Of a stretch of 64,000 nucleotides of DNA, positions 1 through 8,290 are shown piece by piece. Position 1 is the first letter of the stretch. Each line of letters starts with the position of its first letter. Below the pieces are notes generated by a model, which was not told the origin of the DNA, did not search any database, and was given only the letters and a program-made list of their open reading frames with translations. The translations under genes and the position numbers were made by a program. The DNA comes from Diplocloster agilis (GTDB lineage: Bacteria; Bacillota; Clostridia; Lachnospirales; Lachnospiraceae): assembly GCF_019042275.1 (NCBI RefSeq), contig NZ_JAHQCW010000003.1, positions 161,394-225,393 of the forward strand. The letters are read 5' to 3'.

Positions 1-140
1 ATAATTCCTGAGCACAGGAACGAGAAAAGCAGGATGAGAAGAGTAAAAATAAAGGGCAAAACCATATAGAGACAAGGATGTTCTTCCTTATTAACTTTTT
101 GTTCTTGTTTAATTACTTTATGATAGGCCGATGCTTTCAT
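1..140 (-). CDS. N-terminal part of a membrane-anchored protein (cut by window edge)
   Basis: The reverse strand is open from an ATG at 140 to the window edge (46 codons), preceded by a GGGAG ribosome site six bases upstream. The product starts with about 23 polar, lysine-rich residues and then a hydrophobic segment (about residues 25-46), so it is probably a membrane-anchored or type II membrane protein. The family cannot be named from this piece. Position next to a priming glycosyltransferase makes an LCP-type or chain-length protein possible, but that is only a guess from context. Confidence 0.5.
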   Translation of the reverse strand, partial: MKASAYHKVIKQEQKVNKEEHPCLYMVLPFIFTLLILLFSFLCSGI

Positions 141-225
141 TGTTTGCTCCCGATATAAGTTAAACCTGTTTTACTTTCTATTATAAAGAAATGGCTTAGG
201 AAGTCAATGCCGATCGGCCACAAAA

Positions 226-558
226 TTATTTGTGGGAATCTGATAATCCCTGTATGTAGGCGAGAGAGCGGAGCTGCTGAGTCTTGTCAAAGGTGCGGTA
301 ATAAGTGATGATTCTGATTTCATCAGAATTAAGGGTTCCCTCTTTGATCGGGTTTCTCACGTCGCTTCGATTCATGATGTAATCCATGCTGGCATTGAAT
401 AATTCGCTTAGTTTCATAAGAGTAGTCAGACTGGGAAGATGTTTTCCCACTTCATATGCACTGATGGTTTCCTGTGTGACTCCAAGCTCCATACTAAGGC
501 GTACTTGAGTAATTCCTTTTTCCAGTCTTAGTTCCCGGATCCTGTTTGCTTTTCGCAT
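226..558 (-). CDS. XRE-family helix-turn-helix transcriptional regulator
   Basis: A 110-residue DNA-binding protein. Residues about 5-60 form a Cro/CI-type helix-turn-helix (motif ITQVRLSMELGVTQETISAYE) typical of the XRE family, followed by a short C-terminal helical region of unknown role. It is transcribed away from the polysaccharide genes, upstream of the partial membrane protein, and shares its upstream region (559-858) with the divergent priming transferase gene. That position makes it a candidate regulator of the polysaccharide promoter, but no operator was identified. A 7-bp inverted repeat (CCACAAA/TTTGTGG, 218-235) overlaps its stop codon; it lacks a T-run and is not a convincing terminator. 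Confidence 0.85.
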   Translation of the reverse strand: MRKANRIRELRLEKGITQVRLSMELGVTQETISAYEVGKHLPSLTTLMKLSELFNASMDYIMNRSDVRNPIKEGTLNSDEIRIITYYRTFDKTQQLRSLAYIQGLSDSHK

Positions 559-703
559 AAAATATCATTCCCTTTTATGTGTTGTGAGACTCTAGAATTA
601 GTAGCGACACTGATATTTTATCACGGATCTTTCATTGCGATAGATGTAAATACTGTATATGGTACAATTTTCAAATGTTAATTTTTGGTAATTCGGTGCT
701 TTT

Positions 704-727
704 GTGTCAAAATTCGTGTCGAAAATG
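704..727 (+). repeat. GTGTC(A/G)AAAA direct repeat upstream of the priming transferase promoter
   Basis: GTGTCAAAAT (704-713) and GTGTCGAAAA (716-725) repeat with a 12-base period about 20-40 bases upstream of the -35 element at 747. The second copy resembles the ATGTCGAAAA decamers upstream of the tyrosine recombinase gene at 45311-45330. It could be an operator half-site pair for a shared regulator. The regulator is unknown. Confidence 0.35.
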
Positions 728-746
728 CATATAATAGAGGTTAAAC

Positions 747-775
747 TTGTGAAAAATACAGGTATGTGCTATAGT
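747..775 (+). promoter_or_regulatory. Sigma-A type promoter for the priming transferase
   Basis: TTGTGA (747-752) and TATAGT (770-775) are separated by exactly 17 bases, and a TG dinucleotide lies just upstream of the -10 element. It is the clearest promoter seen at the head of any of the three glycan cassettes. The leader to the ATG at 859 would be about 75 bases long. Confidence 0.6.
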
Positions 776-858
776 ATGGTGATGTAGGGAGAGCAATCAG
801 GAATGCTGTCAGATGGGGTACAGAAGAAAATGTGAAAGATTATAGGTGAGTGGGTAGT

Positions 859-2265
859 ATGAATTCATCGAATAGTAAGATGCAATACCTTTATTTTATG
901 CTTGTAGATATGGCCGGTACTTTATGTTCCTTTTTCCTGGCCCTTTTTATAAGATATGGTTTGGAATTAAGACAGCAGTCGTCTGTTTATAAAACTACGG
1001 TTATCGTATTGGTTTTTACCATAATTTGTACTTCCTACTTAATGGAACCTTACAGAGACATAGTTCGGCGGGGATATTTTCAGGAATACAAGAATGTAAT
1101 AAAGTGCAGTCTGGCGCTGTTGGTGATATTGCTTTCATTTCTGTTTTTTACGAAACAGAGTGATGAATATTCAAGAATGGTTTTCTTCTATTTTTTTACA
1201 TTAAATGTAATCCTTACTTATATGATGCGGGTATTTTTTAAAGGATATCTGGTAGGGCGGTATCGAAGCAGTATTGAGAGCGCCAAGGTAATGATTGTCA
1301 CTACAAAAAACAAAGCAGCGGATGCGGTCCGCAAGATGAAGGAAAAAGATATCTGGTTTTACCAGGTGAATTCTCTGGCTATTCTGGATGAGGATCAGAT
1401 CGGGGAGGTGATCGAAGGGATCCCGGTCAATGCAGGTTATAAAGAAATGTTTGAGTCGGCCAGGCTGGGAGTACTGGATGATGTACTGATCGATATGCCT
1501 CATGATTATCAATATATGAAGGATATCATCAACTCATTTCAGGATATGGGAGTGCGGATACATATTAATTTGCAGGATTTTGAACTGAAGCTGCCCAATG
1601 AGCGTGTCGAGCGGATTGGCGGGTTTACGGTCATAACCTCTGATGCCAATGTAAGGAGCCAGCTGCAGTTACTGATTAAACGGGTTATGGATATTTTTGG
1701 AAGCATCGTAGGATTGCTGATCACCGGAATTGTTTCCGTGTTTTTGGCTCCAGCGATCAAGATAGAATCCCGGGGACCGGTATTTTTCTCACAGACGCGG
1801 GTGGGAAAAAACGGGAGGAAGTTTAAAATCTATAAGTTCCGGTCCATGTATGCGGACGCCGAAGAACGCAAAAAAGAACTGATGGCCAATAATAAAATGC
1901 AGGGGAATATGTTTAAGATGGATAATGATCCCAGAATTACAAAAGTAGGGAAATTTATCCGGAAGACTAGCCTCGATGAACTGCCGCAGTTTTGGAATGT
2001 GTTAAAGGGGGATATGAGTCTGGTGGGGACGAGACCGCCTACGGTGGATGAGTTCGAGAAGTACCAGATCAGGCATAAGAAGCGATTGAGTATCAAACCT
2101 GGGATCACGGGATTGTGGCAGGTCAGCGGCAGGAATGATGTCACGGACTTTGAGAAGGTGGTCGAGCTGGATAATGAGTATATCGATAACTGGAATCTTG
2201 GGGTGGATGTGAAGCTGATTCTGTTGACGGTTTGGGTGGTGCTGACACGAAGAGGGGCTGGATGA
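859..2265 (+). CDS. Undecaprenyl-phosphate glycosyl-1-phosphate transferase (WbaP/EpsE-type priming transferase)
   Basis: The protein transfers a sugar-1-phosphate to undecaprenyl phosphate at the membrane, the first step of repeat-unit synthesis. It has the family architecture: four N-terminal membrane segments (about residues 8-125), a nucleotide-binding-fold-like middle domain, then a membrane helix (about 283-303) and the catalytic bacterial sugar transferase domain with KFRSM, DELPQFWNVLKGDMSLVG and GITGLWQVSGR motifs. A GTG at 850 would extend it by three codons, but AGGTGAG at 844-850 fits the ATG at 859 (468 aa). It is the only priming transferase in the window, although there are three Wzx/Wzy cassettes. 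The sugar substrate is unknown. Confidence 0.9.
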   Translation: MNSSNSKMQYLYFMLVDMAGTLCSFFLALFIRYGLELRQQSSVYKTTVIVLVFTIICTSYLMEPYRDIVRRGYFQEYKNVIKCSLALLVILLSFLFFTKQSDEYSRMVFFYFFTLNVILTYMMRVFFKGYLVGRYRSSIESAKVMIVTTKNKAADAVRKMKEKDIWFYQVNSLAILDEDQIGEVIEGIPVNAGYKEMFESARLGVLDDVLIDMPHDYQYMKDIINSFQDMGVRIHINLQDFELKLPNERVERIGGFTVITSDANVRSQLQLLIKRVMDIFGSIVGLLITGIVSVFLAPAIKIESRGPVFFSQTRVGKNGRKFKIYKFRSMYADAEERKKELMANNKMQGNMFKMDNDPRITKVGKFIRKTSLDELPQFWNVLKGDMSLVGTRPPTVDEFEKYQIRHKKRLSIKPGITGLWQVSGRNDVTDFEKVVELDNEYIDNWNLGVDVKLILLTVWVVLTRRGAG

Positions 2266-2300
2266 TGGGATTGAGGGAATATCTAAACGTGTAACGTCAA

Positions 2301-2327
2301 AATAATAGCAATTATTTGGAGGTTGGG
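2301..2327 (+). repeat. Cassette-head element, copy 1
   Basis: It contains AATAATAGCAATTATTTGG then AGGTTGGG. The core is a dyad (AATAAT, 4-base centre AGCA, ATTATT) followed by a strong GGAGG. It matches copy 2 at 29225-29251 (opposite strand) at 26 of 27 positions and copy 3 at 43487-43510 (opposite strand) over the dyad and GGAGGT. It lies just after the priming transferase and before cassette A. A 10-codon ORF (TTG 2332 to TAA) with good spacing to the GGAGG follows it. Either a recombination site or a leader RNA element. Confidence 0.8.
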
Positions 2328-2417
2328 TAAATTGAAAGCGAAATATTCTCCTAATATCCAATAAGACTAGCGAAATCCAGTGCCATACATTTGATATATA
2401 AACAGTAGGACAACACA

Positions 2418-3686
2418 ATGGTTCAGATGAAGAAACGACTTTTAATATATGCACATTACTATGTGCCAGACACCGCATCTACAGGACAACTGCTTAAAGA
2501 ACTGGCAGAAGGGATGCGGGATACCTTTGAAATTACGGTAATCTGCGTAGTGCCGAGCTACTTAGGTACGATCAAAGATCAATATAAAACTCAAAAGTAT
2601 TATAGAGAAAATATCAATGGCATAGATGTGATAAGAATCCGGGTGCCAGAGTTTAGTAAAACAGATAAACTCAGCCGCATCATTAATATTCTCGCATATT
2701 TCTTCGGAGCGATGGCGGCTACCTTCAAGGTTGGGAAGCAGGATTATGTGTTTTCCATCTCCCAGCCGCCTATTCTCGGTGGATTAATTGGTGTCTGGGG
2801 TAAGTGGATGAAGCACGCCAAGTACATTTACAATATCCAGGATTTCAATCCAGAGCAGACCATAGCTGTGGGATACAGCAAAAATCAGCTGATTCTGAAA
2901 GCTATGATGTGGCTTGATAAGTTTAGCTGCAAGCGCAGCAATCTGGTTATCACAGTCGGGAGAGATTTGATCGATACATTAAATAACCGATTCAAAAATA
3001 ATCCGCCGAAATCTGCTCTTATCAACAACTGGATAGATGAAAAGGAAATCTATCCCTTGGAAACCAGCCACAAAAGTGTAGAAGCCTTTAAGAGAAAATA
3101 TTCTCTAAACGGTAAATTTGTCATTATGTACAGTGGTAACATCGGTCTGTACTATGATCTTGAGAATTTAATAAAGGTTATTAAGAAATTCAAGCCAGGA
3201 ACTAAGGCAGCCGATGGCAGAGAAGTTGTTTTTTGTTTTGTTGGCGCTGGATCCGTCTTAGAAGATCTAGTGAAATATAAAGAAGCGAACCATATGGATA
3301 ATGTGGTGTTCATCCCATATCAGGCTAAAGCTGATCTAAATTACTCTTTGAATGCCGGGGATGTCCACTGGTGCGTGAATGCGAAAGGTATTAAGGGTGT
3401 TTCTTGCCCCAGTAAATATTATGGTGTGGCTGCAGTTGGGAAACCGGTGCTTGGCGTTCTGGCGAAAGGGTCCGAGGTGAGGAGCCTTATTGAAACTTCG
3501 AAAAGCGGACTTTGCTGTGAGCCAGGAGAATATGAAATAATCAAGAAGAACATTCAGTGGTTCATTGATCAGGCTGGCAGCGATGAGTTGAAGGCCATGG
3601 GTATGAAAGGTTATGAGTATCTGATAGACCATCTGACGAAAGAAAAATCAATATCCAGATATGTAGAGGAGATTTTGAAATTATAG
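2418..3686 (+). CDS. Glycosyltransferase family 4 (WbuB/WcaI-like)
   Basis: A 422-residue GT-B fold glycosyltransferase. It has an N-terminal domain starting LLIYAHYYVPDTASTGQLL, as in WcaI/WbuB-like enzymes, and a C-terminal nucleotide-sugar domain with VIMYSGNIG (about 240) and CPSKYYGVAAVGKPVLG (about 330-346). It is cytoplasmic and would extend the lipid-linked repeat unit of cassette A. The donor sugar cannot be read from sequence. TAGGA at 2406-2410 supports the ATG at 2418. It is the first full gene behind the cassette-head element, with 152 bases between it and the priming transferase. Confidence 0.85.
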   Translation: MVQMKKRLLIYAHYYVPDTASTGQLLKELAEGMRDTFEITVICVVPSYLGTIKDQYKTQKYYRENINGIDVIRIRVPEFSKTDKLSRIINILAYFFGAMAATFKVGKQDYVFSISQPPILGGLIGVWGKWMKHAKYIYNIQDFNPEQTIAVGYSKNQLILKAMMWLDKFSCKRSNLVITVGRDLIDTLNNRFKNNPPKSALINNWIDEKEIYPLETSHKSVEAFKRKYSLNGKFVIMYSGNIGLYYDLENLIKVIKKFKPGTKAADGREVVFCFVGAGSVLEDLVKYKEANHMDNVVFIPYQAKADLNYSLNAGDVHWCVNAKGIKGVSCPSKYYGVAAVGKPVLGVLAKGSEVRSLIETSKSGLCCEPGEYEIIKKNIQWFIDQAGSDELKAMGMKGYEYLIDHLTKEKSISRYVEEILKL

Positions 3687-3701
3687 AGGAGACTGAAAAG
3701 A

Positions 3702-4274
3702 ATGAACAGTAACTGGTTCAAAGTAGTAATGAAGATGACCGGGGTGAAATACGGAAAGAACCTGTTACTGAAGGGAATACCGGTTATCTTTAATAAGGAA
3801 GGCGCAAAGATCGAAATTGGAGACAATGTAACAGTTAAGAGCAGTTTCCTTTCAAATCTTGTAGGGCTTTATAGCCGGACAATTATTGTAACAAGGGCAG
3901 CAGGTGCAGTTATTGAAATTGGTAATAATGTAGGGGTTTCCGGTGTGACAATTTATGCGCGAAAAGGAATTTACATAGGGGATAACACTGCCATCGGCGG
4001 TAACTGTAAAATTCTTGATAACGATTTTCACCCTATCGACACAGAAGACAGGTTGAAACTATTATGTGATATCCACGGTGGTGATAGTGACTTGATTCCG
4101 AGTAAAGAAATTCATATCGGCAGGAACTGTTTTCTCGGATGCAATAGCATCATACTTAAAGGTACCGTCATCGGCGATGGATGTGTAGTAGGCGCCGGTG
4201 CGGTAGTTACCGGAAAGTTTGGCGATAACTGTGTGATTGCCGGTAATCCGGCTAGAGTTATTAAAAAGATCTGA
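3702..4274 (+). CDS. Left-handed beta-helix O-acyltransferase (WcaF/LacA-like)
   Basis: A 190-residue trimeric hexapeptide-repeat acyltransferase. Repeating [IV]-G-[DN]-N turns are visible (IEIGDNVTV, IEIGNNVGV, IYIGDNTAIGG, IHIGRNCFLG, VIGDGCVVGAGAVVTG), ending with the typical AGNPARVIKKI tail. The family uses acetyl-CoA or similar donors to acylate sugars. DNDFHPID carries the likely catalytic histidine. It lies 15 bases after the preceding glycosyltransferase, with AGAGGAGA at 3685-3692 as ribosome site. It probably O-acetylates a sugar of the cassette A polymer; the substrate is inferred. Confidence 0.85.
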   Translation: MNSNWFKVVMKMTGVKYGKNLLLKGIPVIFNKEGAKIEIGDNVTVKSSFLSNLVGLYSRTIIVTRAAGAVIEIGNNVGVSGVTIYARKGIYIGDNTAIGGNCKILDNDFHPIDTEDRLKLLCDIHGGDSDLIPSKEIHIGRNCFLGCNSIILKGTVIGDGCVVGAGAVVTGKFGDNCVIAGNPARVIKKI

Positions 4275-4289
4275 GGTGGCAAATACAAG

Positions 4290-5492
4290 ATGCAACTACT
4301 ATGGATTGGATGCCTTGAAAGCGAGGAAGAGTTTAAGGTAAAAGCGGGAAAAGGGTATGACCTTGCATCTGCACAAGTGTCACAACAGAATTTAGTGTCT
4401 GGGCTGGAGCAGGTGAGCGGTTTGTATTTTGATTCGATTAACGGAAGTGTATTACCACCATATCCCGTATATCGGGATAGAATCATAGCTCCGGTTACGT
4501 GGAGTCATGTCAACGGTTCTTACGACATCAGTGTTGGCTATAAAAATGATAAATACATAAACCGCATCAACTGTAAAAACGCCATGCTTAAGGCGGCAGA
4601 TGATTGGATTGAAAAAAGATATAGGCAGAGGGAACTGGTAGTTTTTGTATATTCCATGCGTTCTGCTCCAATGGCTGCAGCATGTAGAATCAAAAAGGAA
4701 ATTACTAAGGCAAGGATTTTTCTGATTGTTTCAGATCTGCCGCAGTTTATGGATTTGGGCCAGAATAGAATAAAAGCTATGTTGAAGCAGATCGACTGGA
4801 TAACTATAAAAAAAATGCAAAGTAAATTTGATGGAGCAATTCTTTATGCTTCAAAAATGGCCGAATATCTCAAGCTTCCGGATGATAAATGGATGCTTAT
4901 GGAAGGAAGTTTTAATCCGGGGGATGAAATAGACAGCGCTAAAGAGAAGCGACAGAGTAAAGCTATCATGTATTCCGGAAAACTGGACAAAGAATATGGC
5001 ATTCCTATGCTCTTAGATGCATTTATGCAGATTGAAGATGAAAATATCGAATTGTGGCTTACCGGCGGCGGAAATGCGGAAAATTATATTGGGCAGTGCG
5101 CAGCAAAAGACAAAAGAATAAAATATTATGGCTTTTTGCCTACACGTACGGATGTACTTAGAAAGCAAAAAGAAGCAGATCTACTAATAAATATGAGATT
5201 ACCATCCGAGCAGGCTTCAGCCTATTGCTTTCCTTCAAAGCTATTTGAATATATGGTTTCCGGAGTTCCTGTTATTTCTTTTCAGTTAGAAGGAATACCG
5301 GAAGAATATTTTGAGTATTTGATCCTTGTGGAGTCTGAAAGCCTAAAATGTTTAGTCGACGCAATAAAGGGAGGCTTGCAGATGAGTAACGCAGAACGGT
5401 TAGCCATGGGAAAAAGAGCGAAAGCATTTATTTACGATGCTAAAAATAATATAACGCAGAGTGAACGCATCTGCCAATTTGTGAATTTGTAA
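4290..5492 (+). CDS. Glycosyltransferase family 4/group 1
   Basis: A 400-residue protein whose C-terminal half has a GT-B nucleotide-sugar domain: AIMYSGKLDKEYGIPMLLDAF (about 226-246), LWLTGGGNAENYI, a DLLINMRLPSEQ stretch and FPSKLFEYMVSGVPVI (about 310-325). The N-terminal half is divergent. It is cytoplasmic and extends the cassette A repeat unit; the donor is unknown. GAGGTGG at 4273-4279 provides the ribosome site, overlapping the stop of the acyltransferase gene. Confidence 0.8.
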   Translation: MQLLWIGCLESEEEFKVKAGKGYDLASAQVSQQNLVSGLEQVSGLYFDSINGSVLPPYPVYRDRIIAPVTWSHVNGSYDISVGYKNDKYINRINCKNAMLKAADDWIEKRYRQRELVVFVYSMRSAPMAAACRIKKEITKARIFLIVSDLPQFMDLGQNRIKAMLKQIDWITIKKMQSKFDGAILYASKMAEYLKLPDDKWMLMEGSFNPGDEIDSAKEKRQSKAIMYSGKLDKEYGIPMLLDAFMQIEDENIELWLTGGGNAENYIGQCAAKDKRIKYYGFLPTRTDVLRKQKEADLLINMRLPSEQASAYCFPSKLFEYMVSGVPVISFQLEGIPEEYFEYLILVESESLKCLVDAIKGGLQMSNAERLAMGKRAKAFIYDAKNNITQSERICQFVNL

Positions 5493-5558
5493 AAACGTTA
5501 AAAAGGAAAGGCTTAAGACGATTCAAATTAAAATGATCCATCAAAAGAGGTTGCACTA

Positions 5559-6785
5559 ATGAATGGCTCTAAGACAACAATAAAAAGTTTGGTAAGAGAT
5601 ATTACATATTTCATAATGCTTTATATCAGTAAAATTCTTGTACATTTTCCTAAAAAGGAAAATTTATGGGTATTTGGAGCATGGCGCGGCAAGTTATATG
5701 CGGATAATTCTAAATATATGTTTGAATATGTAAACAAATTTCATCCGGAAATTAACGCTGTCTGGATTAGTAGAGAAAAGATAGTTGTAAAAGAAATACG
5801 CCAAAAAGGTTATAAAGCCTATCATCGTAATAACCTAATGGGAATCATGACTTGTTTACGGGCTCAGGCAGCATTTTTAACAGAAGACCGACACGATATC
5901 AGTAGGATTCTGATATCGGGTGCCATAATTGTTCAATTATGGCATGGGATGGGGATCAAGGACATTATGAGAATATCTCCTAAAGAACGCAGCTCCGTAC
6001 AAGAAAGATATGATATGGTGGTACATTCTCATCAAGATGAATATTGGATGGTAGCTTGTGAAGAAGCAGTTGAAAAGTATTCGAAAGCCTTTTCTCTATC
6101 AAAACAAAAAATGTTTATTACCGGACAACCCAAAGACGATACTTTTATTAATATTGCTGGCAATGTATTTATTGAGCGAATTAGAAAGGCTCATTCTAAC
6201 TGCAAAATAGTTGTTTACTTACCAACACATAGAAATTTTGGAGCAAAAGGTACGACGGCTGTTTTAAGCTACGAAGTTTTGAAAGAAGTAAATGATAAGC
6301 TTGCTCAGAAAAATATTGTTATGATTTTTAAGCCTCACGCACATGAATTTAAAAACTATGATGGAGTTAATGTTGATTTGTCTAATATAGTTTTTGCCAC
6401 AGATTCTCAAGTGTATGGGGATGTATATGAGTTTTTGCCAGTGTGCGATATGATGATAACCGATTATTCGGGTGTAATGCTTGGTTATCTGGCAAGCAGA
6501 AAACCGATGATTTATTTTGCGTATGATCTTGATGAATATATTTCCGCAGATGCCGGTTTTTGTTATACCTATGATGAAGTTACCGCCGGACCGGTATGCC
6601 GCAGTTGGAATGAAGTGATTGAGGCGTTGGGACAATTGGCGCAAGAGGATGTTTATGCCGAAAGAAGGGAACAGCTTCGAAAGAGGTTTTGCCCAATGGC
6701 GGATGGTGATAGTTGTAAGCGCATTTTCATGAAAGTACGGGAAATAAGAACAAACGCAGGAGTTGGAGTGAATGAAAAAGTATAA
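5559..6785 (+). CDS. CDP-glycerol glycerophosphotransferase family protein (TagB/TagF-like)
   Basis: A 408-residue member of the glyco_transf/Glyphos_transf family that moves glycerol phosphate from CDP-glycerol to a lipid-linked acceptor at the inner membrane face. Visible motifs are LWHGMGIKD (about 127-135), YLPTHR (about 220-225), FKPHAHE and DMMITDYSGVMLGYLASRKP (about 300-320). It is followed with a 14-base overlap by a TagD-like cytidylyltransferase that would make CDP-glycerol. Together they suggest a glycerol-phosphate substituent on the cassette A polymer rather than a full teichoic acid chain. That is inferred from the presence of only one transferase. Confidence 0.88.
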   Translation: MNGSKTTIKSLVRDITYFIMLYISKILVHFPKKENLWVFGAWRGKLYADNSKYMFEYVNKFHPEINAVWISREKIVVKEIRQKGYKAYHRNNLMGIMTCLRAQAAFLTEDRHDISRILISGAIIVQLWHGMGIKDIMRISPKERSSVQERYDMVVHSHQDEYWMVACEEAVEKYSKAFSLSKQKMFITGQPKDDTFINIAGNVFIERIRKAHSNCKIVVYLPTHRNFGAKGTTAVLSYEVLKEVNDKLAQKNIVMIFKPHAHEFKNYDGVNVDLSNIVFATDSQVYGDVYEFLPVCDMMITDYSGVMLGYLASRKPMIYFAYDLDEYISADAGFCYTYDEVTAGPVCRSWNEVIEALGQLAQEDVYAERREQLRKRFCPMADGDSCKRIFMKVREIRTNAGVGVNEKV

Positions 6786-7200
6786 AGTAGGATATACACA
6801 GGGAGTATATGATATGTTTCATGTCGGGCATCTGAATTTACTTCAGAATGCAAAAGAGTATTGCGATTACCTGATCGTTGGTGTCAATACGGACTCACTT
6901 GTACAAGATTATAAGAAGAAATCTCCTGTCGTTTCTGAACAGGACCGGCTTACCATCGTATCAAATATTCGCTGTGTGGATAAAGCCATATTGACTGCAA
7001 CACTCGATAAGATAAAAATACATAAAGAAATTGATTTTGATGTTATTTTCATTGGCGATGACTGGAAAGGAAATCCCCGCTGGGAAACAACTAAAATTGA
7101 ACTGAAAAAAATAGGGGTAGACCTTGTTTTTCTTCCTTACACACAGGGAGTCAGCAGTACGTTAATGCGCTGTCAGGAAAAGGATGCCGTTTATGAATAG
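6772..7200 (+). CDS. tagD: Glycerol-3-phosphate cytidylyltransferase
   Basis: A 142-residue nucleotidyltransferase fold enzyme making CDP-glycerol from CTP and glycerol-3-phosphate. The HxGH signature (HVGH, residues 17-20) and the C-terminal TQGVSST motif (the RTEGISTT counterpart, about 128-134) are both present, and length matches the TagD/TarD family (about 130 residues). The ATG at 6772 lies inside the end of the upstream transferase gene, so the two are probably translationally coupled. It could use a related polyol phosphate, but the TagF-like neighbour favours glycerol phosphate. Confidence 0.88.
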   Translation: MKKYKVGYTQGVYDMFHVGHLNLLQNAKEYCDYLIVGVNTDSLVQDYKKKSPVVSEQDRLTIVSNIRCVDKAILTATLDKIKIHKEIDFDVIFIGDDWKGNPRWETTKIELKKIGVDLVFLPYTQGVSSTLMRCQEKDAVYE

Positions 7201-8257
7201 ACATGATTTTTTAATAAAGCACCCTAAGCTTGATTATCTGCAGCAATGCCTGCGCCATTTTAATGATAGGGAGTTTGTAGATGTAGTAAACGCTATTAAC
7301 CGCGATCCAAATCTATTATATTTTGTGGCAAATGGTAATTTATATCCCAATATTCTATTCTATGATATTTATATGGATTATCCATCCAAAGGTTTTTTTG
7401 CTTTGTTTATTCAAACATTAGACGCCTTGCGTTATGCAGAGCGTTTTCATCTTGTTCCGGTAGTCACGTGGAGTGACCGCTGTCTTTATAAGGCGGAACA
7501 GCCTATTAACGGAACCAATAATCCATTTTGTTATTATTTTGAAGCGGTCAGCGAATTCGATCGTGACGAAATAGCGAAAGCTATGCGTGTTTTAAAATAT
7601 AAGGATGCGCAACGGGCTTTAGACAAAGAACATCCCTTTGGAGTAGTTTCAAAAACAATAATAGAGAACGACTGTTATGAAGAGTATATTAACGAAAATG
7701 CACTTGTTTATAAAAAATATATCAAAATGAAAAAGACTGTACAACAGAGACTGGATCGCTGCCTGACGGAGATTGCTTTTGAGGGGAAAGTGCTCGGTGT
7801 TCATGTTCGTGCAACTGACTTTAACAAGGGCTATGTAAACCACGCTATGGCTGTGGATAGCAATGAGTATATGGACCATGTTATACAAGCCCTGGCTGTA
7901 CAGCATTTTGACCGTATTTTTCTGGCCACAGATGATGCATTTGTTGTGGAAAAGTTTCAGTTGAAATTTGGTTCCAAAGTGATTTTTTGCAAGGATGTTT
8001 GCCGGTCTTCGGATGGTATGGCTGTACATTTTGGAAATAAGGATGGTAAAAATCACAAGTATCAGTTGGGTTTGGAAGTTATTCGGGATATGTATATACT
8101 TTCCTGTTGCACAGGACTGATCGGTGGATTTTCCAATGTGTGCATAATGGCTCAAATAGCAAAAAAAAGTTACGGTTGTGAATATGAATACTTAGATATT
8201 ATTAATAAGGGATTTAATACGGTTGGAAAAACAACTTATCAGGATCATTACAAGTGA
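7184..8257 (+). CDS. Fucosyltransferase-like glycosyltransferase (GT11/GT23/NodZ superfamily)
   Basis: A 357-residue protein. Residues about 204-212 read LGVHVRATD, the H-x-R-x-x-D type motif of the GDP-fucose-binding fucosyltransferase superfamily, followed by FLATDD (about 246-251) and a late GLIGGFSNV segment, both typical of that fold. It would transfer fucose from GDP-fucose, which the gmd-fcl-manC operon at 53.6-58.7 kb can supply. Family placement is by motif only, so other GT-B donors are possible. It overlaps tagD by 17 bases. An in-frame ATG at 7193 is an alternative start. Confidence 0.65.
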   Translation: MPFMNRHDFLIKHPKLDYLQQCLRHFNDREFVDVVNAINRDPNLLYFVANGNLYPNILFYDIYMDYPSKGFFALFIQTLDALRYAERFHLVPVVTWSDRCLYKAEQPINGTNNPFCYYFEAVSEFDRDEIAKAMRVLKYKDAQRALDKEHPFGVVSKTIIENDCYEEYINENALVYKKYIKMKKTVQQRLDRCLTEIAFEGKVLGVHVRATDFNKGYVNHAMAVDSNEYMDHVIQALAVQHFDRIFLATDDAFVVEKFQLKFGSKVIFCKDVCRSSDGMAVHFGNKDGKNHKYQLGLEVIRDMYILSCCTGLIGGFSNVCIMAQIAKKSYGCEYEYLDIINKGFNTVGKTTYQDHYK

Positions 8258-8290
8258 TGGGACAGATTGCATATGGATGGATCTATTAGA

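Noticed and set aside
218..235. Inverted repeat CCACAAA/TTTGTGG as terminator of the XRE gene
   Set aside because: It overlaps the stop codon and lacks a T-run on the reverse strand.
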